From VFMC01 sp031400715 (GTDB taxonomy: Bacteria > Actinomycetota > Acidimicrobiia > Acidimicrobiales > Ilumatobacteraceae), in the NCBI GenBank assembly GCA_031400715.1, contig JANNQK010000260.1, positions 1 through 64,000 of the forward strand: DNA of 64,000 bases, given 5' to 3'. This document shows, piece after piece, positions 7,021 to 16,054 of this stretch. Position 1 is the first letter of the stretch. Each line of letters starts with the position of its first letter. The notes beneath the pieces were generated by a model, which saw only the letters and a list, made by a program, of their open reading frames with translations, searched no databases and was not told the DNA's origin. The position numbers and the translations under genes are program-made.

Positions 7021-7823
7021 TGGATTCGCGCCGCATCGTCAAGCAGCTGAGCCGCGCCGCCGACGCGCTGCTCCCGACGCATGGCGGGGTGACCGTGCTG
7101 ATCTACCACCGCGTCGGCGGCGAGAGCTCCAGTCAGGTCGACCTGCCAACCGACGAGTTCGATCGACACATGGCCCATCTTGCGGAACACACCGACGTCG
7201 TCACCCTCGACGATGCCGTTGCCGGCCTCGCTGCGGGCGACGACCTCGGTCACCGTGTGGTGATCACCTTCGACGACGGCACGGCCGACTTCACCGACAA
7301 CGCCCTGCCCGTGATCGTTCGCCATCGACTGCCGGTCACGCTGTACGCGGCGACATCGTTCATCGACACGCAGACGCAGTTCCCGTGGAACGCCCCTCCC
7401 ACATCGTGGCCGGCTCTTCGGGACGCCACCTCCACGGGACTCGTCACCGTCGGCTCGCACACCCATTCGCACTGGTTGCTCGACCGGCTCGACCCATCGG
7501 CGATCGCCGACGACCTCGCCCGCTCCATCGACCTCATCAGCACGCACATCGGTGTCCGACCGGATCACTTCGCCTATCCCAAGGCACTCCCCGGGTCCGT
7601 GCATGCCGAGATCGCCGTCCGACGCCGTTTCACCTCTGCTGCGCTCGCCGCCAGCCGCGTGAACCGGCCGGGGCACACCGACCTGCATCGACTGTGGCGC
7701 ACGCCCGTGCAGCGAGCCGACGGCTTCGACTTCTTCGTGGCGAAGGCGAACGGCGGTTTGCGACTCGAGGGCGAACTGCGTGCACTCGCAGCCCGGGTGA
7801 AGTATCGGGGCGCATCGAGATGA
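7020..7823 (+). CDS. polysaccharide deacetylase (NodB/CE4 family)
   Basis: A 267-residue protein. Motif 1 of carbohydrate esterase 4 is VVITFDDG (catalytic and metal-binding Asp pair) at about residues 80-87. Motif 2 is SHTHSH, giving the His-x3-His metal ligands. A YHRV element near residue 30 is typical of the extracellular-polysaccharide-linked subgroup. There is no signal peptide, which suggests action on a cytoplasmic or membrane-face glycan intermediate. The ATG overlaps the preceding stop by one base (TGATG), and the downstream glycosyltransferase overlaps this gene by 4 nt. It probably removes N- or O-acetyl groups from a saccharide made in this region. Confidence 0.85.
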   Translation: MDSRRIVKQLSRAADALLPTHGGVTVLIYHRVGGESSSQVDLPTDEFDRHMAHLAEHTDVVTLDDAVAGLAAGDDLGHRVVITFDDGTADFTDNALPVIVRHRLPVTLYAATSFIDTQTQFPWNAPPTSWPALRDATSTGLVTVGSHTHSHWLLDRLDPSAIADDLARSIDLISTHIGVRPDHFAYPKALPGSVHAEIAVRRRFTSAALAASRVNRPGHTDLHRLWRTPVQRADGFDFFVAKANGGLRLEGELRALAARVKYRGASR

Positions 7824-8995
7824 CCGAACCCGACGCGCTGCCACCGAAACGACCGGGCGTACCCCGGCTCGTGCATCTCACCACCACCGACATGAGCCTC
7901 GACTGGCTCCTCGGGCCACAGCTGCGGGCGTTCGCAGCCGCGGGCTATGACGTGATCGGCATGTCGGCCGCCGGCCCGCATGTCCCTCGTCTCACTGCGA
8001 TGGGCATCCCGCACATCGACGTTCCGGCCTTCACCCGCTCGAACAACCCGCTGCAGGACCTCAAGGCGTTCGTCCAGGTCGTGAAGCTGCTCCGCTCGAT
8101 CCGCCCCGACATCCTGCACACCCACAACCCCAAGCCCGGCATCATCGGGCGCATCGCCGGGTGGCTCACACGTGTGCCGCTCGTGGTCAACACCCAGCAC
8201 GGCCTCTACGCGCAGCCGTCGGACCGGTGGCAGCGGCGCCTGCCCGTGTACGCCGCCGAACGCATTGCAGCCGCGTTCGGCGACGCCGAGCTGGTGCAGA
8301 ACCCCGAGGATGTCGACACGCTCATCCACACCCTCAGGATCCCCGCACGCAAGGTGCATCTCCTGGGCAACGGCATCGATCTCGACCGCTTCGACCCCGC
8401 AGCCGTCCCCGCTGCGGCCCGTGAGGCACTGCGGGCCGAGTGGAACATCGCCGACGGTGAGGTGGTCGTCGGAATCGTCGGGCGGCTGGTCCGCGAGAAG
8501 GGGATCGTCGAGATCCTCGAAGCCGCCCATCAGCTGCGCTCCTCAGGATCAGCGGTCCGGTTCGTGATCGTCGGACCCGCAGATCCCGGCAAGTCCGACG
8601 CGGTCGATGCCGGTGCCTTCGACCAGGCCGCCGGCGACGGCGTGGTCTTCGCCGGCGAACGCGCCGACATGCCCGAGTGCTACGCGGCGATGGACCTGTT
8701 CCTCACCGCCAGCTGGCGGGAGGGCTTTCCGCGCAGCGCCATGGAAGCAGCGGCCATGCGACTGCCCACCGTGGCGACCGACATCCGCGGCAACCGCCAG
8801 GTGATCGACGATGGCGTCACCGGCGTCCTGGTCCCCGTACGCGACCCAGCCGGTCTCGCCGGCGGGGTCCGCTCACTGCTCGATCGTCGCGACCAGTGGC
8901 CGGCCATCGCGGCTGCCTGCCGCACGCGGGCCCAGGAGCACTTCGACCAACAGCTGGTGATCGACACAACGATCGACGTGTATCGCAGCCGATGA
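7820..8995 (+). CDS. GT4-family glycosyltransferase
   Basis: A 391-residue GT-B fold enzyme. The N-terminal acceptor half contains DILHTHNPKPGIIGRIAG, a segment common in UDP-sugar-dependent GT4 enzymes. The C-terminal donor half has VVGIVGRLVREKGIVEILEA, then the E-x7-E region as SWREGFPRSAMEAAAMRLP. Such enzymes transfer a sugar to a lipid-linked intermediate at the inner membrane face. The ATG overlaps the deacetylase stop (ATGA), so this is the third gene of the 6478-8995 operon. Donor and acceptor are not predictable from the sequence. Confidence 0.88.
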   Translation: MTEPDALPPKRPGVPRLVHLTTTDMSLDWLLGPQLRAFAAAGYDVIGMSAAGPHVPRLTAMGIPHIDVPAFTRSNNPLQDLKAFVQVVKLLRSIRPDILHTHNPKPGIIGRIAGWLTRVPLVVNTQHGLYAQPSDRWQRRLPVYAAERIAAAFGDAELVQNPEDVDTLIHTLRIPARKVHLLGNGIDLDRFDPAAVPAAAREALRAEWNIADGEVVVGIVGRLVREKGIVEILEAAHQLRSSGSAVRFVIVGPADPGKSDAVDAGAFDQAAGDGVVFAGERADMPECYAAMDLFLTASWREGFPRSAMEAAAMRLPTVATDIRGNRQVIDDGVTGVLVPVRDPAGLAGGVRSLLDRRDQWPAIAAACRTRAQEHFDQQLVIDTTIDVYRSR

Positions 8996-8999
8996 CGGC

Positions 9000-9638
9000 T
9001 CAGCCAGGGTGATCGGGCCGGCCATCGGGGTCGGAACGGCCCTGCGGATCGCTGTAGCTCGGGTGATGAGCGACGAAGACGACGTCGACGAGCTGGCCGA
9101 TGACCGCGCGCCGATCCGCTTCCGTCGCCAGCGGCCCGCCGAGCTCGTCGTTCGTGCGAAACGCCATCGCGTCCCACCTGCCGCCGCGCGAGATCGCCAC
9201 GCCGGCACAGGGGTCGTCGAGCAGGGCGCTGTTCACCAGCGACCCGACCTGACCGCGCAGGTCGGCGCCAGGGGGCACCACGACAGCGCCGAAGACACCC
9301 GCACCGACAGGGGTGAGCGCGACGCGACGCTGACCGTCGAGCAACAGCCAGAACGTCGTTCGGTCGCCGCTGACGGTGGTGACCCGGATCGAGGTGACGG
9401 CCCCATGGATGGCTTCGTGGATGTCGGCGATCTCGTGGTCGAGGTCGACGTGGTGGACGTACCCATCGTCGTCGAGGAACTCTCGACACAGCTCACGGGC
9501 GACCAGGCTGGCGAGCCCCGCTGCCTCGATGTCGTCGATGCTGCGCGGCGGCTCTTCGAGCATGTCGAGGACGGGGAGCACCGGATCGTCGTCGCCGAGC
9601 GACGCCAAGAACTGGATCTCGGCGAACGTGAGCAGCAT
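9000..9638 (-). CDS. uncharacterised cytoplasmic protein
   Basis: A 212-residue protein I do not recognise. ATG 9638 is chosen because CGGAGGAGACGG lies directly before it; a longer frame to 9734 lacks a ribosome site. It begins LLTFAEIQFLASL, is acidic in the first half, has alternating hydrophobic strands (IRVTTVSGDRTTFWLLLDG, then GVFGAVVVPPGADLRG) and no transmembrane segment or cysteine cluster. The alpha/beta pattern with a strand-rich centre faintly recalls ESX-associated chaperones, but I see no diagnostic motif. It converges on the glycosyltransferase gene and is followed on its own strand by no close partner. Confidence 0.55.
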   Translation of the reverse strand: MLLTFAEIQFLASLGDDDPVLPVLDMLEEPPRSIDDIEAAGLASLVARELCREFLDDDGYVHHVDLDHEIADIHEAIHGAVTSIRVTTVSGDRTTFWLLLDGQRRVALTPVGAGVFGAVVVPPGADLRGQVGSLVNSALLDDPCAGVAISRGGRWDAMAFRTNDELGGPLATEADRRAVIGQLVDVVFVAHHPSYSDPQGRSDPDGRPDHPG

Positions 9639-9743
9639 CCGTCTCCTCCGATCGAGGCCCGACGACCCCACAGTGACCGGCACCAGACCGTGCCGGAGCC
9701 GCACCCTGACGTCGACCGGTGAACGTTCGGTCAACGCCCCAGG

Positions 9744-10391
9744 TCAGAGAACAGAACCGGAGCGGGGGTCGGGACCAGGGTCGGGGCGATCGTCGGGGAG
9801 TGCATGCATCGTGACCGTCTGCCCGTGCGACACCCCCGCGCCGCTGAGCACGGTGGGCACCGTTCGGAGCAGGATCCGCAGATCGCCCAGCAGGGTTCGC
9901 TGCTCGACGTAGCGCACGTCGAGCGCGAGCCGATCCGGCCAATCGACGAGGTTCCGGCCGCTCACCTGGGCGAGACCGGTGATGCCCGGCTTCACCTCGA
10001 AACGGCGATACTCCTGGCCGCGGTATCGATGCCAGTAGTGCTCGGGGAGCGGTCGTGGACCCACCAGGCTGATGTCGCCTCGAAACAGGTTCCACAGAGA
10101 CGGCAGTTCGTCGATGCTCGACGTCCGCAGCCATCGTCCGAGCCTGGTCAGTCGCTCGGCGTCGAACTCCGGTCCTTCACGACCCGGCTGCGGGTGCCGC
10201 ATCGTGCGCAGCTTCAACAACATGAACGGGCGACCTGCGAGACCCAGCCGTTCCTGCCGGAAGACGACGCCGGGGCCCATCGACACGCGCACGGCGAGCG
10301 CACTCGATGCGATCATCGGCGCGAGGACGACCAAGCCGGCCGCAGCCACGGACACATCGAGGGTCCGTCGCAGCAACTCGGCAGGCTTCAC
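9744..10391 (-). CDS. bacterial sugar transferase (WcaJ/PglC type, phosphoglycosyltransferase)
   Basis: A 215-residue monotopic phosphoglycosyltransferase that starts glycan assembly by moving a sugar-phosphate to undecaprenyl phosphate. After one membrane helix (about residues 15-35) the core motifs follow: VVFRQERLGLAGRPF, LKLRTMR, then SSIDELPSLWNLFRGDISLVG with the catalytic Asp-Glu dyad, GPRPLPEHY, and KPGITGLAQVSGR. The size matches the short PglC-type core without the N-terminal extension of WcaJ. GTG 10391 overlaps the stop of the acetyltransferase gene by 4 nt (GTGA); that pairing is typical of PglC/PglD units modifying a diacetamido- or acetamido-sugar. Confidence 0.92.
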   Translation of the reverse strand: MKPAELLRRTLDVSVAAAGLVVLAPMIASSALAVRVSMGPGVVFRQERLGLAGRPFMLLKLRTMRHPQPGREGPEFDAERLTRLGRWLRTSSIDELPSLWNLFRGDISLVGPRPLPEHYWHRYRGQEYRRFEVKPGITGLAQVSGRNLVDWPDRLALDVRYVEQRTLLGDLRILLRTVPTVLSGAGVSHGQTVTMHALPDDRPDPGPDPRSGSVL

Positions 10392-11056
10392 GAGCCGCCG
10401 CGCCCGCTCTGGCGAGCAGGCATACCGGTGACCATCGCGCCGTCCGGCACGTCGTTCACCACCACGGCGCCGGCGCCCACCACCACGCGAGCGCCGATGG
10501 CGATGTTCGGCAGCACCCTCGCACCGATTCCGATCAACGTGCCCGATCCGATCCTCACGCCACCCGCGATCGCCACGCCTGGCGCAACGTGGACGAACTC
10601 GCCCACCACGCAGTCGTGATCGATGCTGGCATTCGTGTTCACGATCGAACCCCGACCGATCGTGGTGCCCGCGTTCACGACCGAGCCCGGCAGCAACGCC
10701 GACCCGGCATGCACGATCGCCGTGCTCGACACCATCGCGAAGCGACTGATCGCCGTCTCGGCGGGCAGACCATCGGCATCGCACCGATGCGTCACCGCCG
10801 AACGAGCCGCGTTGTCGCCGATCGCCACGAACACCCGATCGACCTCGTGCTCCCGCGCCAATCGACCCAGGTCGGCATCGAGGCCGACCACCGGCACGCC
10901 GAGACCGGCGATGCACGTGCCGTCGCTGCTCACCGCTCCGACGACGTGATGGCCGGGGTCGTCCTGGAGCGCCTCGAGACACACCCGGGCATGCCCACCA
11001 GCGCCGACGATCAACACCCGAACCGGCCGCTCTTCCACCTCGAGCACAGTAGCCAT
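10388..11056 (-). CDS. NeuD/PglD-family sugar O/N-acetyltransferase
   Basis: A 222-residue acyltransferase. Residues 10-90 form the Rossmann-like N-terminal domain beginning VRVLIVGAGGHARVCLEAL. The rest is a left-handed beta-helix of hexapeptide repeats (for example IVHAGSALLPGSVVNAGTTI, then VVGEFVHVAPGVAIAGGVRI). A His in SIDHDCVVG is the likely catalytic base. PglD enzymes acetylate a UDP-amino-sugar just before the partner sugar transferase uses it, and the 4-nt overlap with the gene at 9744-10391 supports that partnership. ATG 11056 is used; upstream extension lacks family similarity. The 250 nt to the divergent glycosyltransferase gene hold promoters but no gene I can support. Confidence 0.88.
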   Translation of the reverse strand: MATVLEVEERPVRVLIVGAGGHARVCLEALQDDPGHHVVGAVSSDGTCIAGLGVPVVGLDADLGRLAREHEVDRVFVAIGDNAARSAVTHRCDADGLPAETAISRFAMVSSTAIVHAGSALLPGSVVNAGTTIGRGSIVNTNASIDHDCVVGEFVHVAPGVAIAGGVRIGSGTLIGIGARVLPNIAIGARVVVGAGAVVVNDVPDGAMVTGMPARQSGRGGS

Positions 11057-11306
11057 GTTGATTCGGTGACCGCCGCCCTGTCGCGTGATCGAATCCGATG
11101 AGTTGCACCGGCTGGCCACGCCGGCTCGCCACGGTTCGCTCGCGGCGAGCACCTGGGTAGGTCATTCGGCCCCTCCGCCGTTCCTGAGAAGGCTCGCCGT
11201 TGAGGGCCGTGTACTCTCGAGATGTGCGGCCGGAGAACCTCCTGACTGTGGGCCTCGTTCGGAGGTACACCGGACGAGCTCGGTCCTCGGCGGGAAGCGG
11301 GGATCG

Positions 11307-12371
11307 ATGACGGTCGCGGTCTTGATCCCGACGTATTGCTCGACGTCGACGATCGATGCTGCGCTCGCCTCCGTGGCGGCCCAGTCCGCGCCGCCCGACG
11401 AGGTGGTCGTCGTCGACGACAACAGCAGCGACGACACTCCCGAGCGCGTGCTCGCATGGGCAGACCGGCTCCCGATCACGTTGCTCCAGAACCAGAGCAA
11501 CGTGGGTGTCGGCACCAGTCGCAGGCGGGGCGTCTCGGCGGCGACCAGCGACTTCATCGCTCTGCTCGACCACGACGACGTGTGGTTTCCCGATCATCTG
11601 GAAACGCTGACCAGACTCGCAGTCGATCGGTGCACGATCGCTGCACCGCGTGTTCTGCGATGGCTCCCCGGAAAGACGATCGCGTTCCCGGACGACTCGC
11701 TCATCCCGCATCAGGAGCACCTCGAGGACGAACTGCTCCGTCGCAACTACATCGTCACGGGTGCGATGTTCCCTCGTGCCGCGTTCATGTCGCTTCGTGT
11801 CCACAGTCCTTCAAGGACCGTGGACGACTGGGAGAGCTGGATCCGACTCGTCGTGGAAGCGAACTGCCACATCGTGGTCGCTCGAACTCCAACACTGCTC
11901 TACCGGTCGTCACCCACTCAGACGTCGTCGGGGGACGGATGTCTTCTCGACGAGATCGACCTGCTCGAACGGCTGTTGGCCGAACCCGCGTACGGACCAC
12001 ATCGACGCTCGCTGGAGGAGACCCTCGAGCGACGCCACCGCAGGGTGCACCTGCTCGCGGCGTTCGAGCTTGCCGCACAAGGGCACGACTTCGCCGCACG
12101 CAAGGCGTTTCTACGGGTCGCCCTGCGCGATCGCTCGCTACGCGGAGGCGCCAAACCTGTCCCCGTCGGAAGCCTGACGCTTCGAGCGCTGCTCGGCTGC
12201 CTCTCGCCCCGACGGGCCCTCGAACGCCGCTCCGAGCATCTTTCCGCCTCCGCTGGCTCGGTCCCGACCACGGCCGAGCCGACACCCTTCATGGGGTCAT
12301 CGACACCTGGCCCCGAACGCCCTTCGAACCTCCACCGACCGTCTTGGAGACACCGTGCAAACCCTCAGTAG
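11307..12371 (+). CDS. GT2-family glycosyltransferase
   Basis: A 354-residue GT-A enzyme. The N-terminal domain begins VAVLIPTYCS and has VVVVDDNSSDDT (nucleotide-binding Asp pair), SNVGVGTSRRRGV and the metal-binding D-x-D variant LLDHDDVW at about residue 90. A later acidic DDWESWIRL supplies the probable catalytic base. ATG 11307 starts at the first beta-strand; about 70 upstream in-frame codons show no similarity. The C-terminal 120 residues are arginine-rich and less typical. It heads the plus-strand polysaccharide operon 11307-17304, overlapping the chain-length gene by 17 nt. Confidence 0.87.
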   Translation: MTVAVLIPTYCSTSTIDAALASVAAQSAPPDEVVVVDDNSSDDTPERVLAWADRLPITLLQNQSNVGVGTSRRRGVSAATSDFIALLDHDDVWFPDHLETLTRLAVDRCTIAAPRVLRWLPGKTIAFPDDSLIPHQEHLEDELLRRNYIVTGAMFPRAAFMSLRVHSPSRTVDDWESWIRLVVEANCHIVVARTPTLLYRSSPTQTSSGDGCLLDEIDLLERLLAEPAYGPHRRSLEETLERRHRRVHLLAAFELAAQGHDFAARKAFLRVALRDRSLRGGAKPVPVGSLTLRALLGCLSPRRALERRSEHLSASAGSVPTTAEPTPFMGSSTPGPERPSNLHRPSWRHRANPQ

Positions 12372-13347
12372 CGAAGCAGAATCGACCGCGACCGCCCCAC
12401 TGCCGACGCCCGCGATCATGCCCCCGACATCCTCACTCCGACGCACCGGGCCCCGGCCAGTCACCAGTGCGCTCGTGCTCGTCGGTCTGGCCGCGTTGGG
12501 CCTCGGCGCGGGGGTTGCCCAGGGCACTCGCGCTCCCGTGCAGTACGAAACCAGCGTTGCGGTCGAGGTCGGGCAGGTGATGTCGTTCAGCCCGTGGGAA
12601 GCCAACCTGCAAACCGCTCGATTCGGACAGGCCATTCTGCGGCCGGACCTCCAGGAGATTGCCGCCGAGCAGGTGGGGCTCGACCGCAGCAAGATCCTCG
12701 ACATCGCTGCCGAGCAGACGGACGACTCACCGATCGTGCAGATCCGGATGACGGTGGAAGACCCCGACGGTGCCGACGATGCCCTCGTCGCTCTGGTCGA
12801 TGTCACATTGCGCGACCTGGTGGAGAGCGAGATGGCGCCACAACGGCTGATCGTCGACGATCTCCGGCCACAACTCGACACGGCGAACACCGAGCTGGAA
12901 GCCATCTGGGACGCGGTCGACGAGGCGCCGGGCACCGATCTCGCGGGCGCATTCAACCAGGCCCAGTTCAACATCGAGTCTGCGTCCGCCGAGCTCGAAG
13001 TGGCATCCGAGCAGTGGAGGATCGACCAACTGCCCGGAATCATCAGCGCATCCCAGGACGAACTCGACCGAATCACACCCGTGCTCGACGGGTGGTACGA
13101 CATCACGACCCGCATCTCGCAGCTGGAGGGTCAGTTGACCCCGGCAGAAACGCGCCTTCGCCAGCTCGAGCTCGGGCTGGGCGTCATCGAGGGTGGCACT
13201 CACCTCAGCGCGATCGAGGTGTCAGAACTTCCCCGATCATCCAACCTGATCCGCTGGGCCGCCGGGGGCACAGCGATCGGCATCGCAGCGGGCCTGGCCG
13301 TCCTCGGCGCGATGGCGTTCCTGGGCGCTCGTCGCTCCCGCCGCTGA
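12355..13347 (+). CDS. Wzz-like polysaccharide chain-length/co-polymerase protein
   Basis: A 330-residue inner-membrane protein with the Wzz topology: transmembrane helix 1 at about residues 38-55 (SALVLVGLAALGLGAGV), a large periplasmic region with coiled-coil-forming stretches at about 165-285, and transmembrane helix 2 near 300-325. No cytoplasmic kinase domain is attached. GTG 12355 lies inside the end of the preceding glycosyltransferase gene with GGAG 5 nt upstream. Placed between a glycosyltransferase and a Wzy-type ligase/polymerase, it probably sets polymer length in this operon. The family assignment rests on topology and context more than on residue motifs. Confidence 0.75.
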   Translation: MQTLSSEAESTATAPLPTPAIMPPTSSLRRTGPRPVTSALVLVGLAALGLGAGVAQGTRAPVQYETSVAVEVGQVMSFSPWEANLQTARFGQAILRPDLQEIAAEQVGLDRSKILDIAAEQTDDSPIVQIRMTVEDPDGADDALVALVDVTLRDLVESEMAPQRLIVDDLRPQLDTANTELEAIWDAVDEAPGTDLAGAFNQAQFNIESASAELEVASEQWRIDQLPGIISASQDELDRITPVLDGWYDITTRISQLEGQLTPAETRLRQLELGLGVIEGGTHLSAIEVSELPRSSNLIRWAAGGTAIGIAAGLAVLGAMAFLGARRSRR

Positions 13348-13376
13348 CCGCAGCTCCAACGTCCGCTTCACGCACC

Positions 13377-14819
13377 ATGACCTTGTTGCTCGGCACCCGT
13401 CCCATGGACGAATCAGCGCCCCAGCCCGACCACCATCCCGACCACCATTCCGGCCACCATCCCGGCCACCATCCCGACCAGTCGCTGCGATGGCTCGCCT
13501 TCGTCGCCGGCTCCGGCTCGCTGTTCGTCACCGGTGGAGCACTGCTCGACTCACCGCCGATCTTCCTCGTCGGCGCCCTCGGCTTGGCAGTCGCTGCCGT
13601 GTGGTCGATGGTGGTGTCGCCGACGTGGACGATCATCGGATTCGTCGCCATTCGTCCGATGTTCGATCTCGGGCCCACATACGGCAACGGACCGAACGTC
13701 AACAGCGCCGCCGGAGTTCTCCTGCTGGCGGCGATCGGTCGTTGGGCCTGGTTGCACCGCACCGTGCTGATGAGGCCCCACGCGTCGGTACTCGCCGCAG
13801 CAGGTTTCGGGGCAGCAGCCATCCTGTCGGCGATCGGGTCGCGCGACGCTGTCAGTTCCATCCAGGAGGCCTTCCGCATCGTCTGTGCGATCGCATTGTT
13901 CGCGATCGGGGACCAGATCTGTCGCCGGGATGCGGCCTTTCTCACCCGCTTCGTCATCGCGTTCGTCATCTCGGCAGCCCTCGCGACGCTTCCCGCTCTC
14001 GCGCAGATCTTCGGACTCCTCGCCATCCCTGGGATGGAGGGCCTCGACCTCACCAACGAGACACTGCGCCCCCCTGGTCCGTACCCCGCGCCGACGGTGC
14101 TGGCCGCACATCTCGTGATCTCCACAGCGCTGCTCCTCCTTCTCGTGCCGTCCCTGTGGCGCCGGAGCGGCTGGAAGTCGGCCGCGCCGTACGCCGCCCT
14201 CGTCGGCCTCGTGTCGTTGTGGGTACTTCTCGAGAACAAGAGCCGCAGTCCTGTCGGCGCGCTCTTGATGGTCGCAGGCACCTTCGCCGTCATCCGATGG
14301 AGATGGGCCGGCGCGATCGCGATGTCGATGGTGACCCTGGCGGCCGTGGCCACCATCGGCACGAGCACCGTTCGGCTCGATGAGTTCGGAACGGGCGTGA
14401 ACACCGGGGCGAGCGCGGACACCTTCGAGTGGCGCACCGACTACTGGCGGGACAACCTGCCGCGGTTCGAAGACAACCCCGTCACCGGCATCGGTCTCGG
14501 ACGGGTGCAGCAGTTGCACATCTTCCATCAACCGCCGCACAACGTCTACGTCCAGACTCTCGTCGAGATGGGGACCGTCGGCGCCATCGCCCTCATCGGC
14601 TTCGTCGTCTTTCTGTCCAGGGATCTCTGGATCGCGCTCCGCCGTACGCGGGGAGGCCCGATGTTCGAGGTGGTGCTGCTCGCTGCGCTCTTGTGCCTGG
14701 CGTATGCGTTCATGGGCCTGTTCGAGAACCTGCTCACGCAGCTCGTCACGACTGGGCCCCTTGCGCTCATCACGGGGTGTGTGCTGGGGTCGGCCCGTCG
14801 GGTCCATCGTTCACCATGA
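13377..14819 (+). CDS. O-antigen ligase/polymerase-family membrane protein (Wzy/WaaL type)
   Basis: A 480-residue polytopic protein with about eleven hydrophobic segments and the Wzy_C signature. A large periplasmic loop holds RTDYWRDNLPRFEDNPVTGIG and then HQPPHNVYVQTLVEMG, with the catalytic-site His of the family in PPHN. Such proteins join undecaprenyl-linked repeat units to a growing chain or to an acceptor. The N-terminal 35 residues are unusual: a histidine-rich repeat (HHPDHHSGHHPGHHPD) encoded by a 12-bp tandem repeat precedes the first helix. It overlaps the flippase gene downstream by 4 nt (ATGA). The start at ATG 13377 or 13404 is uncertain; neither has a good ribosome site. Confidence 0.85.
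   Translation: MTLLLGTRPMDESAPQPDHHPDHHSGHHPGHHPDQSLRWLAFVAGSGSLFVTGGALLDSPPIFLVGALGLAVAAVWSMVVSPTWTIIGFVAIRPMFDLGPTYGNGPNVNSAAGVLLLAAIGRWAWLHRTVLMRPHASVLAAAGFGAAAILSAIGSRDAVSSIQEAFRIVCAIALFAIGDQICRRDAAFLTRFVIAFVISAALATLPALAQIFGLLAIPGMEGLDLTNETLRPPGPYPAPTVLAAHLVISTALLLLLVPSLWRRSGWKSAAPYAALVGLVSLWVLLENKSRSPVGALLMVAGTFAVIRWRWAGAIAMSMVTLAAVATIGTSTVRLDEFGTGVNTGASADTFEWRTDYWRDNLPRFEDNPVTGIGLGRVQQLHIFHQPPHNVYVQTLVEMGTVGAIALIGFVVFLSRDLWIALRRTRGGPMFEVVLLAALLCLAYAFMGLFENLLTQLVTTGPLALITGCVLGSARRVHRSP
13427..13474 (+). repeat. 12-bp tandem repeat encoding a histidine-rich N-terminus
   Basis: Four near-identical 12-bp units of the form CGRCCACCATYC in tandem, in frame within the O-antigen ligase-family gene. 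They encode repeated His-His-Pro-Asp/Gly. Copy number could vary by slippage without breaking the frame. Confidence 0.8.
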
Positions 14820-16054
14820 CTTCGTCGGCGGCGGTCCACCCGATCCGGCGATTCCTGGGGCCTGGCACGACCGAGAGCGCCATCTTCGCTCTCAGCCTCC
14901 TGACGGGTCCCATCGTCAGCCGTGGGCTGGGTGACGACGGCCGTGGTTCTGTCGCCGCAGTCGTCGTTCCCGTGCAGCTGCTGACCTGGGTGTTCATGCT
15001 CGGCATCCCATATGGTTCGGCGATGCTCGTCAACGAGCTGCCGAAGCGGCGCATCGTCGACAGCACCTGGCGTATCGCCCTCGTGGTGAACCTTCCTGTC
15101 GCGATCGTGGGCTGGTTTGCTGCGCCACTCCTGCTCGACACGCACCCCGACGAGGTCGTCACCTGGTTCCGAGTGGGGATGCTGTGCGTGATCCTCGGTC
15201 TGCCTGCGACCAGCGCCATCCATCACCGGATGATCACCACCGGCGGCACCTGGCGCACATCGCTCGCGATCAACGCCCATCTCCTCGGCTACAGCGTCGC
15301 CGTGGTGGTCCTGGCGCTTGTCGGGGAACTGACGCTGACGACGACGCTGTGCGCATGGATCGGCTCGCTTGTTGCCGCGAGTGCACTGGTCGTCTTGGTC
15401 TATCGAGCTGTGCCTCATGGCCTCGCCGACGCAGAGACCGCACGGCGCCTCTTCCGCACCGGTCGACCGAATGCTGCCGTCACGCTCGCCACCGTCTCGT
15501 TGGGCCGTCTCGATCAGGTCTTTCTCGCCGTTCTCGGAACGTCTGCGTCACTCGGCCACTACGCGATCGCGGTGACCACCGCTCAGATCAGCGTCCCCGT
15601 CACGAATGGCATTGCCTCAGTCGTGCTTCCCGACGCCTTCGCGAAGTCCGGCGGCAGTGTCGAGCGCACGGCCATTCGTTTCGTCTTCGCGCTCTCTCTC
15701 GCCATCGCGCTGCTCAGCGCCGTGACGGCTCCATGGCTCCTGCCGTGGGTGTTCGGACGCGATTTCGAGCCATCCGTCGGGCTGCTCTGGCTCCTGTTGC
15801 CCGGACAGGTGCTGTTCAACACCGCATGGGTCTGCAGTGCCGGCCAGCTCGGTCGCGGCGAGGGTTCCGACGCAGTGCGAACGATCGGCCTCGCTGCACT
15901 GGTCTCCACGGTGATGCTCGCACCGGTGATCCAACTGTTCGGCGCCGCAGGGGCTGCGGCGCTCACCAGTGTGTGCCAGGGCCTGTTCCTCAGCGGTGTG
16001 TTACGAGCACGCCGCCACCGGCAGGTTGCCACAACGACGGACGTGCTCGCGTGA
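14816..16054 (+). CDS. Wzx-type polysaccharide flippase (MOP superfamily)
   Basis: A 412-residue protein with about 12 transmembrane segments and the even charge pattern of lipid-linked oligosaccharide flippases. It opens with an N-terminal segment PGTTESAIFALSLLTGPIVSRGLG, where R in the first loop is typical, and carries VTLATVSLGRLDQVFLAVLG near residue 220, comparable to the conserved central helix of MATE-like exporters. It would move undecaprenyl-linked repeat units to the outer face for the Wzy protein encoded just upstream. The genes overlap by 4 nt on each side (ATGA at 14816, GTGA at 16051). Confidence 0.85.
   Translation: MTSSAAVHPIRRFLGPGTTESAIFALSLLTGPIVSRGLGDDGRGSVAAVVVPVQLLTWVFMLGIPYGSAMLVNELPKRRIVDSTWRIALVVNLPVAIVGWFAAPLLLDTHPDEVVTWFRVGMLCVILGLPATSAIHHRMITTGGTWRTSLAINAHLLGYSVAVVVLALVGELTLTTTLCAWIGSLVAASALVVLVYRAVPHGLADAETARRLFRTGRPNAAVTLATVSLGRLDQVFLAVLGTSASLGHYAIAVTTAQISVPVTNGIASVVLPDAFAKSGGSVERTAIRFVFALSLAIALLSAVTAPWLLPWVFGRDFEPSVGLLWLLLPGQVLFNTAWVCSAGQLGRGEGSDAVRTIGLAALVSTVMLAPVIQLFGAAGAAALTSVCQGLFLSGVLRARRHRQVATTTDVLA

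Noticed and set aside
11222..11245. Seven-codon frame with a TACTCT box upstream, as a possible leader peptide of the glycosyltransferase operon
   Set aside because: No attenuator structure or regulatory codon run follows it, and such a short frame is expected by chance.
9744..11804. A 686-codon minus-strand open frame
   Set aside because: Only its last 215 codons (from GTG 10391) encode a recognisable protein, the sugar transferase; the rest runs antisense or out of frame to the acetyltransferase and glycosyltransferase genes and has Arg-rich, non-coding composition.
12594..13376. Upstream in-frame extension of the O-antigen ligase-family gene
   Set aside because: It overlaps the Wzz-like gene in another frame and shows shadow-type Arg/Pro-rich residues; the real protein starts at 13377 or 13404.
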